DNA of 24,448 nucleotides from DATHTC01 sp035456465 (GTDB lineage Bacteria > Actinomycetota > Thermoleophilia > Gaiellales > Gaiellaceae), in NCBI GenBank assembly GCA_035456465.1, contig DATIDD010000060.1:1-24448 (forward strand). Direction: 5' to 3'. Positions 6,624 through 15,475 of the stretch are shown here, one piece after another. The position numbers and the translations under genes are program-made. How positions within the stretch are numbered: the first letter of the stretch is position 1; each line of letters begins with the position of its first letter. The notes below the pieces were generated by a model. It was not told the origin of the DNA and ran no database searches. It saw nothing but the letters and a program-made list of their open reading frames with translations.

Positions 6624-7394
6624 ATGTGCTTCGAGCTCGACTCGCTTCCGCCGATCCCGCCGATCTCGGGCGGTGCGCCGGTGCGCTCCGAGGACGTCGT
6701 CCTCGAGGCCGCGGACGGGACGCGCGTCGCAGCGTTCGCCGCGCAGCCCGACGACGGCGGCCGCGTCGGCATCGTCGTGCTGCCGGACGTGCGGGGGCTG
6801 TATCGCTTCTACGAGGAGCTCGCGCTCCGCTTCGCAGAGCGGGGCTACGCCGCCGTGGCGTTCGACTACTTCGGGCGCACGGCCGGCGTCGGCAAGCGGG
6901 ACGACGAGTTCCCGTACATGGACCACGTCGCGCAGACGACGCCCGAGGGCATCCAGCAGGACGTCCGCGCCGCCGTCGAGCACCTTCGCTCACCCGCGGG
7001 CGGAGGCTCCGAGGTCGTCTTCGCGGTCGGCTTCTGCTTCGGCGGCCGGCACGCCTGGCTCTCGACTGCCGGCGGGCACGGCCTCGCCGGGGCGGTCGGG
7101 TTCTACGGCTCGACCGGGGAGCGCGCGGGGGCGCCGGGCCCGACGCAGCGGGCCGCGGAGTTCGAGGCGCCGATCCTCGCGCTCCAGGCGGGCGACGACC
7201 AGAACATCCTCCCCGAGCACAATGCCGCGTTCGACGAGGCACTGACCGCCGCCGGCGTCGAACACGAGGTCGTCGTCTACGACGGCGCGCCGCACAGCTT
7301 CTTCGACCGCCGCCAGGAGGAGTACGCCGAGCAGTCGGCCGACGCCTGGGAGCGGACGCTCGCGTTCATCGAGCGGCACACGCCGCCTGCCTGA
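6624..7394 (+). CDS. Dienelactone hydrolase family protein
   Basis: A 256-residue alpha/beta hydrolase, slightly longer than classical dienelactone hydrolase. The nucleophile elbow is GFCFGG with C138; the acid is D191 or D192 in AGDDQN; H224 in GAPHSFFDR completes a Cys-Asp-His triad. E-rich segment RFYEEL (61-66) matches the region carrying the family's regulatory Glu. The family cleaves dienelactones in chlorocatechol breakdown, but most members act on unknown esters or lactones, and no aromatic-degradation genes are nearby. ATG 6624 is preceded by GCAGGA and, nine bases upstream, by TAGGGT (6609-6614), a possible -10 giving a very short leader. A terminator-like hairpin follows 28 bases after the stop. 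Confidence 0.88.
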   Translation: MCFELDSLPPIPPISGGAPVRSEDVVLEAADGTRVAAFAAQPDDGGRVGIVVLPDVRGLYRFYEELALRFAERGYAAVAFDYFGRTAGVGKRDDEFPYMDHVAQTTPEGIQQDVRAAVEHLRSPAGGGSEVVFAVGFCFGGRHAWLSTAGGHGLAGAVGFYGSTGERAGAPGPTQRAAEFEAPILALQAGDDQNILPEHNAAFDEALTAAGVEHEVVVYDGAPHSFFDRRQEEYAEQSADAWERTLAFIERHTPPA

Positions 7395-7422
7395 GTCGCG
7401 CGGCGAAATACCGACGCGGCCG

Positions 7423-7443
7423 GGGTCGTTGAAGACCCTTGTT
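7423..7443 (+). terminator. Intrinsic terminator-like hairpin after the dienelactone hydrolase gene
   Basis: GGGTC (7423-7427) pairs with GACCC (7434-7438) over a six-base loop and is followed by TTGTT. The stem is short, but this is one of very few T-rich tails in the window. The spot between two co-directional genes suggests separate transcription of the EamA gene. Confidence 0.4.
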
Positions 7444-7467
7444 GCCGCAATCGAGTCGAGGAGACGG

Positions 7468-8430
7468 GTGAGGACGAGGACCGCCACGCTGGGAGTGCTC
7501 TTCGCGACGACGACGGCCATCGTGTGGGGCGGGCAGTTCGTCGTCGGCAAGTCGGCGCTCGAGAGCGTGAACGCGTTCCCGCTGTCGACCATCCGTTACG
7601 CGCTGGCGGCCGCGCTGTGGCTGCTCGTGCTCCTCGTGGTCGAGGGGCCGCGTTCATTCCGCCTCGACGGGCGGGGCCGGCGGTTGTTCTGGCTCGGCTC
7701 GCTCGGCTTCGCCGGGTTCAACCTGCTCGCCTACACGGGGCTCGCGCACGCGCGGCCCGAGACCGCGTCGCTGATCGTCGCGCTCGGGCCGCTGCTCACG
7801 GCGCTCGTCCTCTGGCGGCGCACCGGCCGGCGTCCGGCGCGCACCACGTTCCTCCTCCTCGGCGTCGCGCTGCTCGGCGTCGCGCTCGTCGTGAGCGCCG
7901 GCCACCCGAGCTCGATCGTCCACGGCGCGATCGGCTGGGGTGAGGTCCTCGTCCTCGGCGGCGTGTTCAGCTTCATCCTCTACAGCCTCGGCGCCGCCGA
8001 GTTCCGCGAGATGTCGCCGCTCCGCTACACGGCGCTGACGGCGTCGCTCGGATGGCTGACGATCGCCGGCGCCACGGTCGTCGCGATCGCGAGTGGCCTC
8101 GTCGAGGTGCCGTCGGCGGCGCAGCTATGGTCCGTCTCGCCGCAGATCCTCTATCTCGCGATCCCCGGCGCGTTCGTCGCCGTCCTCACCTGGAACGCCG
8201 CGATCGCCTCGATCGGGCCCCAGAACGCAGTGCTCTTCAGCAACCTGATCCCGGTGACGACGTTCGCGATCGAGATCGTGCGCGGCTACCGGCCGAGCGC
8301 CGTCGAGCTCCTCGGCGCGGGCCTGACGATCGGGGCGCTCGTTGCGAGCAACCTCCTCGCGCGCCGGTCGGGGCGGCGGCAGCTCGAGGAGAAGGCTCCG
8401 CGCGCGGCCGCGCTCCGCGAAGCGGCCTGA
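7468..8430 (+). CDS. EamA family (DMT superfamily) transporter
   Basis: A 320-residue protein with ten predicted membrane helices in two EamA repeats (about 8-145 and 160-300). The helix 1 motif (AIVWGGQFVVGK) and the helix 9-10 region (NLIPVTTFAIEI ... LLGAGLTIGALVASN) are characteristic of DMT metabolite exporters. GTG 7468 is set by a strong GAGGAG Shine-Dalgarno at 7458-7463; a TTG at 7429 would fall in the loop of the upstream hairpin and is not favoured. A basic cytoplasmic tail ends the protein. Members export amino acids, nucleosides or other metabolites; the substrate cannot be told. It lies 103 bases upstream of the CO dehydrogenase operon with no sign of a functional link. Confidence 0.9.
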   Translation: MRTRTATLGVLFATTTAIVWGGQFVVGKSALESVNAFPLSTIRYALAAALWLLVLLVVEGPRSFRLDGRGRRLFWLGSLGFAGFNLLAYTGLAHARPETASLIVALGPLLTALVLWRRTGRRPARTTFLLLGVALLGVALVVSAGHPSSIVHGAIGWGEVLVLGGVFSFILYSLGAAEFREMSPLRYTALTASLGWLTIAGATVVAIASGLVEVPSAAQLWSVSPQILYLAIPGAFVAVLTWNAAIASIGPQNAVLFSNLIPVTTFAIEIVRGYRPSAVELLGAGLTIGALVASNLLARRSGRRQLEEKAPRAAALREAA

Positions 8431-8485
8431 GAACGGCTTCGGCCCGACAGCCGCCGGTCTGGAATCCGAGCGACGTTTGCTCGCG

Positions 8486-8501
8486 TATGCTCGGACCGAG
8501 C
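8486..8501 (+). promoter_or_regulatory. Candidate promoter and palindromic operator of the cox operon
   Basis: TATGCT (8486-8491) is a good -10 candidate. The palindrome GCTCGGACCGAGC (8489-8501, one central base) overlaps it and the expected transcription start near 8498. This would leave a leader of about 35 bases before coxM. A palindrome over the start point suits a repressor or dimeric regulator; no regulator gene adjoins the operon. No clear -35 is visible. Confidence 0.4.
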
Positions 8502-8533
8502 GTTCCTGGCGTCCCCGACCGAGGAGGGAACCG

Positions 8534-9406
8534 GTGTATCCGTCGCGCTTCGAGTACCTCGTACCGACGTCGGTCGAGGAGGTGATTGCCGCGCTGGGCG
8601 AGCGCGAGGGGGCGAAGGTGATGGCGGGAGGGCAGAGCCTCATCCCGGTGCTGAAGCTCCGCGTCGCGTCGGTCGACACGGTGGTCGACGTCAACCGCGT
8701 CGCCGGGCTCGACACCCTCGAGGAGGCCGACGGGGAGCTCCGGATCGGGGCGCTGGTGCGGCACGCCGAGGCCGAGCGCTCGCCTCTCCTCCAGAAGCGC
8801 TACGGCCTGCTCGGCGCGACGGCGCGGCTCGTGGCCGATCCGCTCGTGCGGAACCGGGGAACGATCTGTGGCTCGCTCGCACACTCCGACCCGCAGGGCG
8901 ACTGGGGCTCGGCGATGCTCGCGGCGCGCGGCAGCGTCGTCGCTCGCGGTCCGAACGGCGAGCGGACGATCCCGGTCGACGAGCTCTCGCTCGGGCCCTT
9001 CATGACGACGCTCCAGCCGGACGAGCTGATCACCGGGGTCCGCGTCCCTGACCCGGGACCGCGGACGGGCGGCGCCTATCTCAAGCTCGAGCGGAAGGTC
9101 GGGGACTTCGCGACGGCGGCCGTCGCCGTCCAGGTGACGCTCGACAACGGCAACGTCGGCGAGGTCGGCATCGGGCTCACCGGTGTCGGCCCCACGAACC
9201 TGCGCGCGAGCGCCGCGGAGGACGCGCTCCGCGGCAGCGAGCCGACCGACGAGGCGATCGCCGCGGCCGCGAGGCTCGCCGCCGAGTCGGCCGAGCCGCA
9301 ATCCGACAACCGCGGTACCGCGGACTACAAGAGGAACGTCGTGCGCGTCTACTGCGAGCGCGGCCTCCGCACCGCGATCTCGGCCGCCCGGGCCGGCGAG
9401 GAGTGA
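8534..9406 (+). CDS. coxM: Carbon monoxide dehydrogenase medium (FAD-binding) subunit
   Basis: A 290-residue flavoprotein subunit of the cytoplasmic or membrane-associated molybdenum hydroxylase, passing electrons from the iron-sulfur subunit to the quinone pool. The two FAD diphosphate motifs are AGGQS (31-35) and TICGS (110-114), where the usual TIGG has Cys for the first Gly. The C-terminal CO dehydrogenase flavoprotein domain ends at about 285. GTG 8534 is set by GAGGAGGGAA at 8521-8530. The order M-S-L with the next two genes is that of form I CO dehydrogenase operons. The coxS start codon lies six bases after the stop codon. Confidence 0.93.
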   Translation: MYPSRFEYLVPTSVEEVIAALGEREGAKVMAGGQSLIPVLKLRVASVDTVVDVNRVAGLDTLEEADGELRIGALVRHAEAERSPLLQKRYGLLGATARLVADPLVRNRGTICGSLAHSDPQGDWGSAMLAARGSVVARGPNGERTIPVDELSLGPFMTTLQPDELITGVRVPDPGPRTGGAYLKLERKVGDFATAAVAVQVTLDNGNVGEVGIGLTGVGPTNLRASAAEDALRGSEPTDEAIAAAARLAAESAEPQSDNRGTADYKRNVVRVYCERGLRTAISAARAGEE

Positions 9407-9411
9407 GGGAC

Positions 9412-9917
<506 letters not shown>

Positions 9918-9918
<1 letters not shown>

Positions 9919-12266
9919 TGTCCACGACGCACGAGGTCCGCGGCGTCGGTCACTCCGTCAAGCGCAAGGAGGACGCGCGCTTCATCCAGGGCAGGGGCCA
10001 GTACTTCGACGACATCAGCCTGCCGGGGATGCTCCACATGGAGATCCTGCGGAGCCCGTACGCCCACGCTCGCCTGACGTCGATCGACACGACGGCGGCG
10101 TCCGCGCTGCCGGGCGTCGTGGCCGTCGTCACCGGCGAGCTGATGGCGCAGCACAACCTCGCGTGGATGCCGACCCTGTCGGGCGACACGCAGGCCGTGC
10201 TCGTCACCGACAAGGTGCGCTACCAGGGCCAGGAGGTCGCCTGCGTCATTGCCGAGTCGGCCTACGTCGCGAAGGACGCCCTCGAGCTGATCGAGGTCGA
10301 GTACGAGCCGCTCGACGCGGTGACGAGCCCGCAGCAGGCCTCGACCGAGGGCGCGCCCCTGATCCGCGACGAGAAGGACGGGCAGACGGACAACCACGTC
10401 TACCACTGGGAGGCGGGCGACAAGGACGCGACCGACCGCGCCTTCGCGGAGGCCGACCGCGTCGTCGCGCTCGACACGTTCTATCCCCGCTGTCACCCGG
10501 CGCCGCTCGAGTGCTGCGGCTGCATCGCCGACGTCAACCCGGCGACCGGCAAGGCGACGATCTACCTCACGTCGCAGGCGCCGCACGCGCACCGGACGCT
10601 CTTCGCGATCGTCACCGGGCTGTCCGAGCAGAACATCCGGATCATCAGCCCCGATCTCGGCGGCGGCTTCGGCAACAAGGTGCCGATCTACCCCGGCTAC
10701 GTCGTCGCGACCGCCGCGTCGCTCCTGCTCGGACGCCCGGTGAAGTGGGTCGAGGACCGCACCGGGAACCTGATCTCGACCGGGTTCGCGCGCGACTACC
10801 ACATGCGCGGGGAGCTGGCGGTCAAGGACGGGAAGATGACCGGGCTCCGGGCGACGCTCCTCTCGGACCAGGGCGCGTTCTACGCGGACGCGCAGCCGTC
10901 GAAGTTCCGCGCCGGGCTGTTCCACATCGTCACGGGGTCGTACGACATCCCGGCGGCGCACGTCGTCGCGGACGGCTGGTACACGAACAAGGCGCCCGGC
11001 GGCGTCGCATACCGCTGCTCGTTCCGCGTCACCGAGGCGTCGTACCTGATCGAGCGGCTCGTCGACAACGCGGCCCACGAGCTCGGCGTCGACGCGACGC
11101 AGTTCCGGCTCGACAACTTCATCCAGCCGGAGCAGTTCCCGTACCACTCGGCCACCGGGTTCGTCTACGACTCGGGCAACTACCCCGAGGCGATGCGGAT
11201 CGCGCTCGAGAAGCTCGGCTACGACGACCTGCGCCGCGAGCAGGAGGAGGCGCGGAAGGCGGGCCGCCTGCTCGGCATCGGGATCTCGTCCTTCACCGAG
11301 GTGGTCGGCGCCGGCCACGGCAAGGAGTACGACATCGCGGGCCTGCGCATGTTCGACTCCGCCGAGCTCCGGGTGCATCCGACCGGGAAGGCGATCCTCA
11401 AGCTCGGCGTCAAGGCGCAGGGCCAGGGCCACGAGACGACGTTCGCGCAGATCGTCGCGCAGGAGCTCGGGATCCCCTACGAGGACGTCGAGGTGCAGGA
11501 GGGTGACACGGACAACACGCCGTACGGCCTCGGGACCTACGCGAGCCGCTCGACCCCAGTCGCCGGGGCCGCGACGACCGTGATCGCGCGGAAGCTGCGC
11601 GAGAAGGCGCGTGAGATCGCAGCGCACCTGCTCGAGGCGTCGGCCGACGACATCGAGTTCGAGGCCGGGAGGTTCTTCGTCAAGGGCTCGCCCGAGAGCG
11701 CGAAGACGATCCAGGACGTCGCGTTCGCGGCGTACACGAACCTGCCCGACGGGATGGAGGCCGGGCTCGAGGGCGTCACCTACTACGACCCGCCGAACAT
11801 GACGTTCCCGTTCGGCACCTACGCGGTCCTGGTCGAGATCGACCGCGGCACCGGACAGTGGAAGCCGCTCAAGGTCGTCGCCGTCGACGACTGCGGCGTG
11901 CGGATCAACCCGATGATCGTCGAGGGGCAGATCATGGGTGGGCTCACGGAGGGCTACGCGATCGCGGCGATGCAGCTGATCGACTTCGACGAGGACGGGA
12001 ACTGCATCGGCTCGAACTTCACCGACTACCTGATCCCGACGGCGTGGGAGACGCCCGAGTTCGACATCGGCGAGCTCACGACGCCCTCGCCGCACCACCC
12101 GCTCGGCGCCAAGGGCGTGGGCGAGTCGCCCACGGTCGGGTCGCCCGCCGCGTACGTCAACGCCGTGATCGACGCTCTCTGGCATGCGGGCGTGAAGAAC
12201 ATCGACATGCCGCTGACGCCCGACAAGGTCTGGTCGGCGATGAACGAGGCGGGGATCGCAGAGTGA
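9918..12266 (+). CDS. coxL: Form I (Mo-Cu) aerobic carbon monoxide dehydrogenase large subunit
   Basis: The 782-residue catalytic subunit oxidises CO to CO2 at a Mo-S-Cu site. The active-site loop reads AYRCSFR (364-370), the diagnostic form I motif AYxCSFR, with C367 (codon 11016-11018) as copper ligand. Form II proteins have AYRGAGR instead. The Mo-site glutamate is E736 in KGVGESPTVGSP. Other cofactor-binding stretches include PDLGGGFGNK (245-254) and KAQGQGHETTF. ATG 9918 overlaps the coxS stop by one base. Together with coxM and coxS it makes the complete (LMS)2 enzyme. Such enzymes let soil actinobacteria use trace CO for respiration during starvation. The next gene overlaps by four bases. 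Confidence 0.97.
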
Positions 12267-13162
12267 CCGAGTCGTCGCCGAGGCTCGACCGTGGGGCGGT
12301 GCTCGTCGAGGCGGGCCGCCTGGCTGCGGAGGGCCGCCCGTTCGTGCTCGCCACGGTGTGCGCCGTCCGGCGGCCGGCCTCCGCACGGATCGGCGATCGT
12401 GGGATCGTCACGTCGGAGGGCAAGCTCGTCGGCTGGGTCGGCGGCGCCTGCTCGGAGCCCGCGGTCGTCCGCGAGGCGCTCCGCGCGCTCGCCGAGGGGA
12501 CGACACGGCTGCTCCGGATCTGTCCGCCGGGAAGCTCCGTCGGAGAGGAGGGCGTCGTCGTGACAGAGAGCTCGTGCGCGTCGGAAGGGACGGTGGAGGT
12601 GCTGATCGAGCCGCAGCTGCCGCAGCCGCTCGTCGCGGTCGTCGGCGAGAGCCCGGCGGCCGTCACCCTGCGCGAGCTGGCGAGCGCGGTCGGCTGGAGG
12701 GTGACGACCGACCTCGGCGCCGGGGCCGAGGCCGTCGTCGTCGCGACGATGGGCCGCGGCGATGCGGAGGCGCTCGATGCCGCGCTCGCGACACCGGCGG
12801 GCTACGTGGGGCTCGTCGCCAGCTCCAGGCGAGCAGGGGTCGAGCTGGCCGCGCTCCGTGAGCGCGGCCTCGACGAGGAGGCGCTCGCACGGGTGCGGAG
12901 CCCTGCCGGTCTCGACCTCGGGCCGCTCGGCCAGCAGGAGATCGCCGTCGCCGTCCTCGCGGAGCTCGTCGCGTGGCGCCACGCCCGAGGCCCGCTCGGT
13001 GAGCTGCCCGTCGAAGCGGTCGACCCCGTGTGCGGGATGACCGTGGCGGTGTCCGGCGACACGCCCACCGCCGAGCACGAGGGGACGACGTACGTCTTCT
13101 GCTGCCCGGGCTGCCGCGGCCGCTTCGTCCGCAACCCCGAGAAGTACCTCGCCTCCGCCTGA
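12263..13162 (+). CDS. XdhC/CoxF-like maturation protein with fused C-terminal YHS metal-binding domain
   Basis: A 299-residue protein overlapping coxL by four bases (GTGA), so translation is coupled. Residues about 10-75 form the XdhC N-terminal domain, with GWVGGACSEPAVVREAL (57-73). Residues about 120-240 form the Rossmann-like XdhC C-terminal domain. Residues 253-298 are a YHS domain: VDPVCGM (253-259) and YVFCCPGCRGRFVRNPEKYL, with cysteines C257, C280, C281 and C284. XdhC binds and sulfurates molybdenum cofactor for insertion; CoxF is the CO dehydrogenase homologue. YHS domains occur on copper and heavy-metal ATPases and reductases. The fusion suggests a factor handling both Moco sulfuration and copper delivery for the Mo-Cu site; this is inference. 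Neither coxD, coxE nor coxG follows, as a hairpin and a convergent gene come next. Confidence 0.88.
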   Translation: MTESSPRLDRGAVLVEAGRLAAEGRPFVLATVCAVRRPASARIGDRGIVTSEGKLVGWVGGACSEPAVVREALRALAEGTTRLLRICPPGSSVGEEGVVVTESSCASEGTVEVLIEPQLPQPLVAVVGESPAAVTLRELASAVGWRVTTDLGAGAEAVVVATMGRGDAEALDAALATPAGYVGLVASSRRAGVELAALRERGLDEEALARVRSPAGLDLGPLGQQEIAVAVLAELVAWRHARGPLGELPVEAVDPVCGMTVAVSGDTPTAEHEGTTYVFCCPGCRGRFVRNPEKYLASA

Positions 13163-13169
13163 GCGGTGT

Positions 13170-13188
13170 GTCCGACTCGGAGTCGGAC
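13170..13188. terminator. Bidirectional terminator-like hairpin between the cox operon and the AI-2E permease gene
   Basis: GTCCGACT and AGTCGGAC form a perfect eight-base stem over a CGG loop, eight bases after the cox operon stop and 18 bases beyond the convergent permease stop. It lacks a T-tract on either side, so termination would be hairpin- or Rho-assisted. Confidence 0.5.
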
Positions 13189-13205
13189 GCCAGGCGGCCC
13201 CTCCA

Positions 13206-14345
13206 TCAGCGCGCGGCGGCTCTCGGGCCGGCACGCGCGGCGCCGTCGCGGCGCACCGCCATTGGATCCTGGTCATCGGGCGGGATCTGGTCGCGGCGCC
13301 AGGGGACGAGCACCTCGCGGACGAGGATGTCGACGATCGCCGCGGCGGGGACGGCGACGAACGCGCCGGCGGCGCCGGCGAGGGTGGCCCCCACCAGCAC
13401 GGCGACGAACACGGCGAGCGGGTGGATGTCGAGCTGGTCTCCCTCGACGACCGGCGAGATGAGATAGCCCTTGAGGTTCTCGATCAAGATGGAGGCGCCG
13501 AGCGTGAGGAGGAACGTCTTCGGCCCCTCGAGCGCCGCGATCGAGAGGAGCGGGATGCGCGCGAGCCACGGGCCGGCGCGCGGAATGAGCTCGCCGAACG
13601 CCACGACGATCGCAAGCGGCACCGCGAAGGGGACGCCGATGAGGAGCAACGCGAAGTACGTCAGGGTGCCGACGATCGCCATCACGATGACCTTGGCCCG
13701 CAGGTACACGCCGATCCGCGCCCAGCTCCGGTCGAGCACGGCCGCGACGCTCTCCCGATGGTCGGGGCCGACGAGCGAGAGCGTGAAGCCCCGGAGCCGC
13801 ATGCGGTTCGTCACCAGGAGCAGCGAGATCACGAAGACGCTGAGCAGGTCGAGGAAGATCGAGAAGAGGCTGCCCGGGAGCGCCGCCGCGCGCTCGCCCG
13901 CGCGGTCGAGAATGGCGTTCCCGAGCCGCGACATCTGCTCGTCGAACGGCGGCAGCGCCGGGTAGTCGTTGCGGAGCTCGCCGTACGCCTTGCGGACGCC
14001 CTCGTAGCGGTCGGCGTACTCGGGTGCGCGGTCGGCGAACTCGGCGACCTGACCGAGGAGCGGCGGCACGACGAGCCAGCCGACGCCGACGAGCACTCCG
14101 AACGAGACGACGTAGATCAGCACCGCCGCGACGCCGCGTGGCAGGCGCACGCGATCGTGCAGCCACTCGCTCGGGCCCGAGAGCGCCGCCGCGAAGAGCA
14201 CGCTGACGAACAGGATCAGGAGCACGTGGCGCAGCGCGTACAGGAGCAGGATCGACACCGCGGTGAGGAGAGCGAACAGCAGCCCGAGGTAGATCGGCAG
14301 TGCCCGCCTCACGAGGGAATCGGCGGAGCCGCCCGACGTGCCCAT
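13206..14345 (-). CDS. AI-2E transporter family (PerM-like) membrane protein
   Basis: A 379-residue permease with about eight membrane helices. Paired N-terminal helices (about 17-60), a soluble stretch (about 100-155), and C-terminal helices with the family motifs FGELIPRAGPW and GYLISPVVEGDQLDIHP are visible. The C-terminal motif region is typical of the family, which includes AI-2 exporters and Na+/H+ antiporters; the substrate is not predictable. ATG 14345 is preceded, six bases upstream, by TACGAC (14357-14352), fitting a leaderless promoter. A basic tail of about 35 residues ends the protein. It is convergent with the cox operon and divergent from the cyclic-nucleotide-binding protein gene. 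Confidence 0.9.
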   Translation of the reverse strand: MGTSGGSADSLVRRALPIYLGLLFALLTAVSILLLYALRHVLLILFVSVLFAAALSGPSEWLHDRVRLPRGVAAVLIYVVSFGVLVGVGWLVVPPLLGQVAEFADRAPEYADRYEGVRKAYGELRNDYPALPPFDEQMSRLGNAILDRAGERAAALPGSLFSIFLDLLSVFVISLLLVTNRMRLRGFTLSLVGPDHRESVAAVLDRSWARIGVYLRAKVIVMAIVGTLTYFALLLIGVPFAVPLAIVVAFGELIPRAGPWLARIPLLSIAALEGPKTFLLTLGASILIENLKGYLISPVVEGDQLDIHPLAVFVAVLVGATLAGAAGAFVAVPAAAIVDILVREVLVPWRRDQIPPDDQDPMAVRRDGAARAGPRAAAR

Positions 14346-14351
14346 TGACGG

Positions 14352-14357
14352 GTCGTA
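14352..14357 (-). promoter_or_regulatory. Leaderless-type -10 hexamer of the AI-2E permease gene
   Basis: TACGAC on the minus strand ends six bases before ATG 14345. There is no Shine-Dalgarno, as expected for a leaderless mRNA. The -35 is not evident. Confidence 0.4.
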
Positions 14358-14420
14358 CCCGAGCGGGTGACGCGGAAAACGGCGCGCGGAGGATCGCGCG
14401 TGCCCGCGCGCGAGCCGGGA

Positions 14421-14426
14421 TATGAT
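14421..14426 (+). promoter_or_regulatory. Leaderless-type -10 hexamer of the cyclic-nucleotide-binding protein gene
   Basis: TATGAT is a near-consensus -10 and ends seven bases before GTG 14434, placing the transcription start at or next to the start codon. Confidence 0.6.
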
Positions 14427-14433
14427 CGCCGCC

Positions 14434-14871
14434 GTGTCAGCAGTCGTCGACGAGCTCCGTGGGGTCAGGCTCTTCGCGGGGCTTAGCCAGCGTCAGCTCC
14501 GTCAGCTCGCGCGGCTGGCGAAGGAGCGCCAGTTCGCCCCCGGTGTGACGGTCGTCGAGGAGGGCACGATGAGCGGGGTGTGCTTCTTCATCGTCGCCGA
14601 GGGCGAGGGCTCCGTCAGCGTCGACGGCGAGGAGGTCGCGCGGATCGGGCCCGGCGACCATTTCGGCGAGCTGGCGTTGATCAGCGAGCAGGCCCGGACA
14701 GCCACGGTCACGGCCGTCACCCGCCTCCGCTGCCACGTGATCGCGTTCTGGGACTTCCGCAAGTTCGCGAAGGACAACCCGGACGTCTCGTGGAAGCTCC
14801 TGCAGCACCTCGCAGGGCTCCTCGCCGGCGAGCGCGAACGGCGCGCCCGCGCGGCGGTCGCGCTCGGCTGA
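14434..14871 (+). CDS. Stand-alone cyclic nucleotide-binding domain (Crp/Fnr-type sensor) protein
   Basis: A 145-residue protein made almost entirely of a cNMP-binding beta-roll (about 8-122). The phosphate-binding cassette reads FGELALISEQARTATV, keeping the Glu that contacts ribose and the Arg that contacts the cyclic phosphate, so nucleotide binding is plausible. There is no helix-turn-helix, kinase or channel domain; a short basic helix (GERERRARAA) ends it. It may act by protein-protein contact. GTG 14434 is chosen over ATG 14422 because the latter lies inside a TATGAT -10 hexamer; the mRNA would be leaderless. The following membrane-protein gene begins about 10 bases downstream and may be co-transcribed. 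Confidence 0.85.
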   Translation: MSAVVDELRGVRLFAGLSQRQLRQLARLAKERQFAPGVTVVEEGTMSGVCFFIVAEGEGSVSVDGEEVARIGPGDHFGELALISEQARTATVTAVTRLRCHVIAFWDFRKFAKDNPDVSWKLLQHLAGLLAGERERRARAAVALG

Positions 14872-14881
14872 CCCGGGATCC

Positions 14882-15421
14882 GTGATTTCCCCGATGCCGG
14901 GCCCTCTGCGGTCGTCTGCACTGCGGGGAATGGCGTGCGGCGGTGCGTGCACGACGAGGACGGCCGGGGTCTCGACGCTCGCGGCCGGCTTGGGGCTGGT
15001 CGGGCTCGGGCTCTGGGCCCGCCGTGACGTGCGCCGTGGGCTCGAGCGCGAGCGCATCGTGTCGACCCCGGGCTCGAAGCCGCCGAGCGCGCCGGTCGTC
15101 GACGCCGCTGCGGCGCGCTCGCTCGCGGAGACGATCCGGGACGCGACCCTCTCCTCGACCGGCGGGACGACGTACGGCGAGACGCCGAGCTACGTCGACG
15201 CCGAGGGCCGCCCGACGTCGGATCGCAGTCTCGCCGCGCTCGATCCCCTCACCGGGGAGCCGGTCCAGAACCCCGCCCAGTCGCTCTGGCTCCAGGCGAC
15301 GACGCTCCAGACGGCGCTCATGCAGGCGTACCTCGCCCAGCGCGTCGCCGAGCTGACCCTCGGCCTCGGCGCCGTCCTCGTCGGCGTCGGCACGGGCCTC
15401 GCCGCCGTCCCGCGCCGCTGA
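14882..15421 (+). CDS. Hypothetical two-helix membrane protein
   Basis: A protein of up to 179 residues with hydrophobic helices at about 28-46 and 155-176, joined by an extracytoplasmic loop of about 105 residues. The loop carries SLAETIRDATLSSTGGTTYGETPSY and then QSLWLQATTLQTALMQAYLAQRVAEL. The layout resembles actinobacterial two-helix proteins often misnamed LigA-like, in which a loop with a GGKTYAE-like motif lies between two helices; I make that comparison from memory and the function is unknown. The start is uncertain: GTG 14882, ATG 14894 and ATG 14930 are all in frame, and none has a strong Shine-Dalgarno. It follows the cNMP-binding protein gene closely. Confidence 0.6.
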   Translation: MISPMPGPLRSSALRGMACGGACTTRTAGVSTLAAGLGLVGLGLWARRDVRRGLERERIVSTPGSKPPSAPVVDAAAARSLAETIRDATLSSTGGTTYGETPSYVDAEGRPTSDRSLAALDPLTGEPVQNPAQSLWLQATTLQTALMQAYLAQRVAELTLGLGAVLVGVGTGLAAVPRR

Positions 15422-15436
15422 CGGCGCGGGGCCGTC
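15420..15436. terminator. Hairpin between convergent membrane-protein genes
   Basis: GACGGC (15420-15425) pairs with GCCGTC (15431-15436) over a five-base loop, straddling the stop codon of the upstream gene. A GC-rich stem with no T-tract; the remaining 40 bases to the next stop hold nothing else recognisable. Confidence 0.3.
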
Positions 15437-15475
15437 CGCCGGGCCCCTCCTCAGGTGGCGTCCGCAGAAGGGTGG

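Noticed and set aside
7429..7467. N-terminal extension of the EamA protein from TTG 7429
   Set aside because: The extension falls in a terminator-like hairpin, while GTG 7468 has a strong GAGGAG Shine-Dalgarno.
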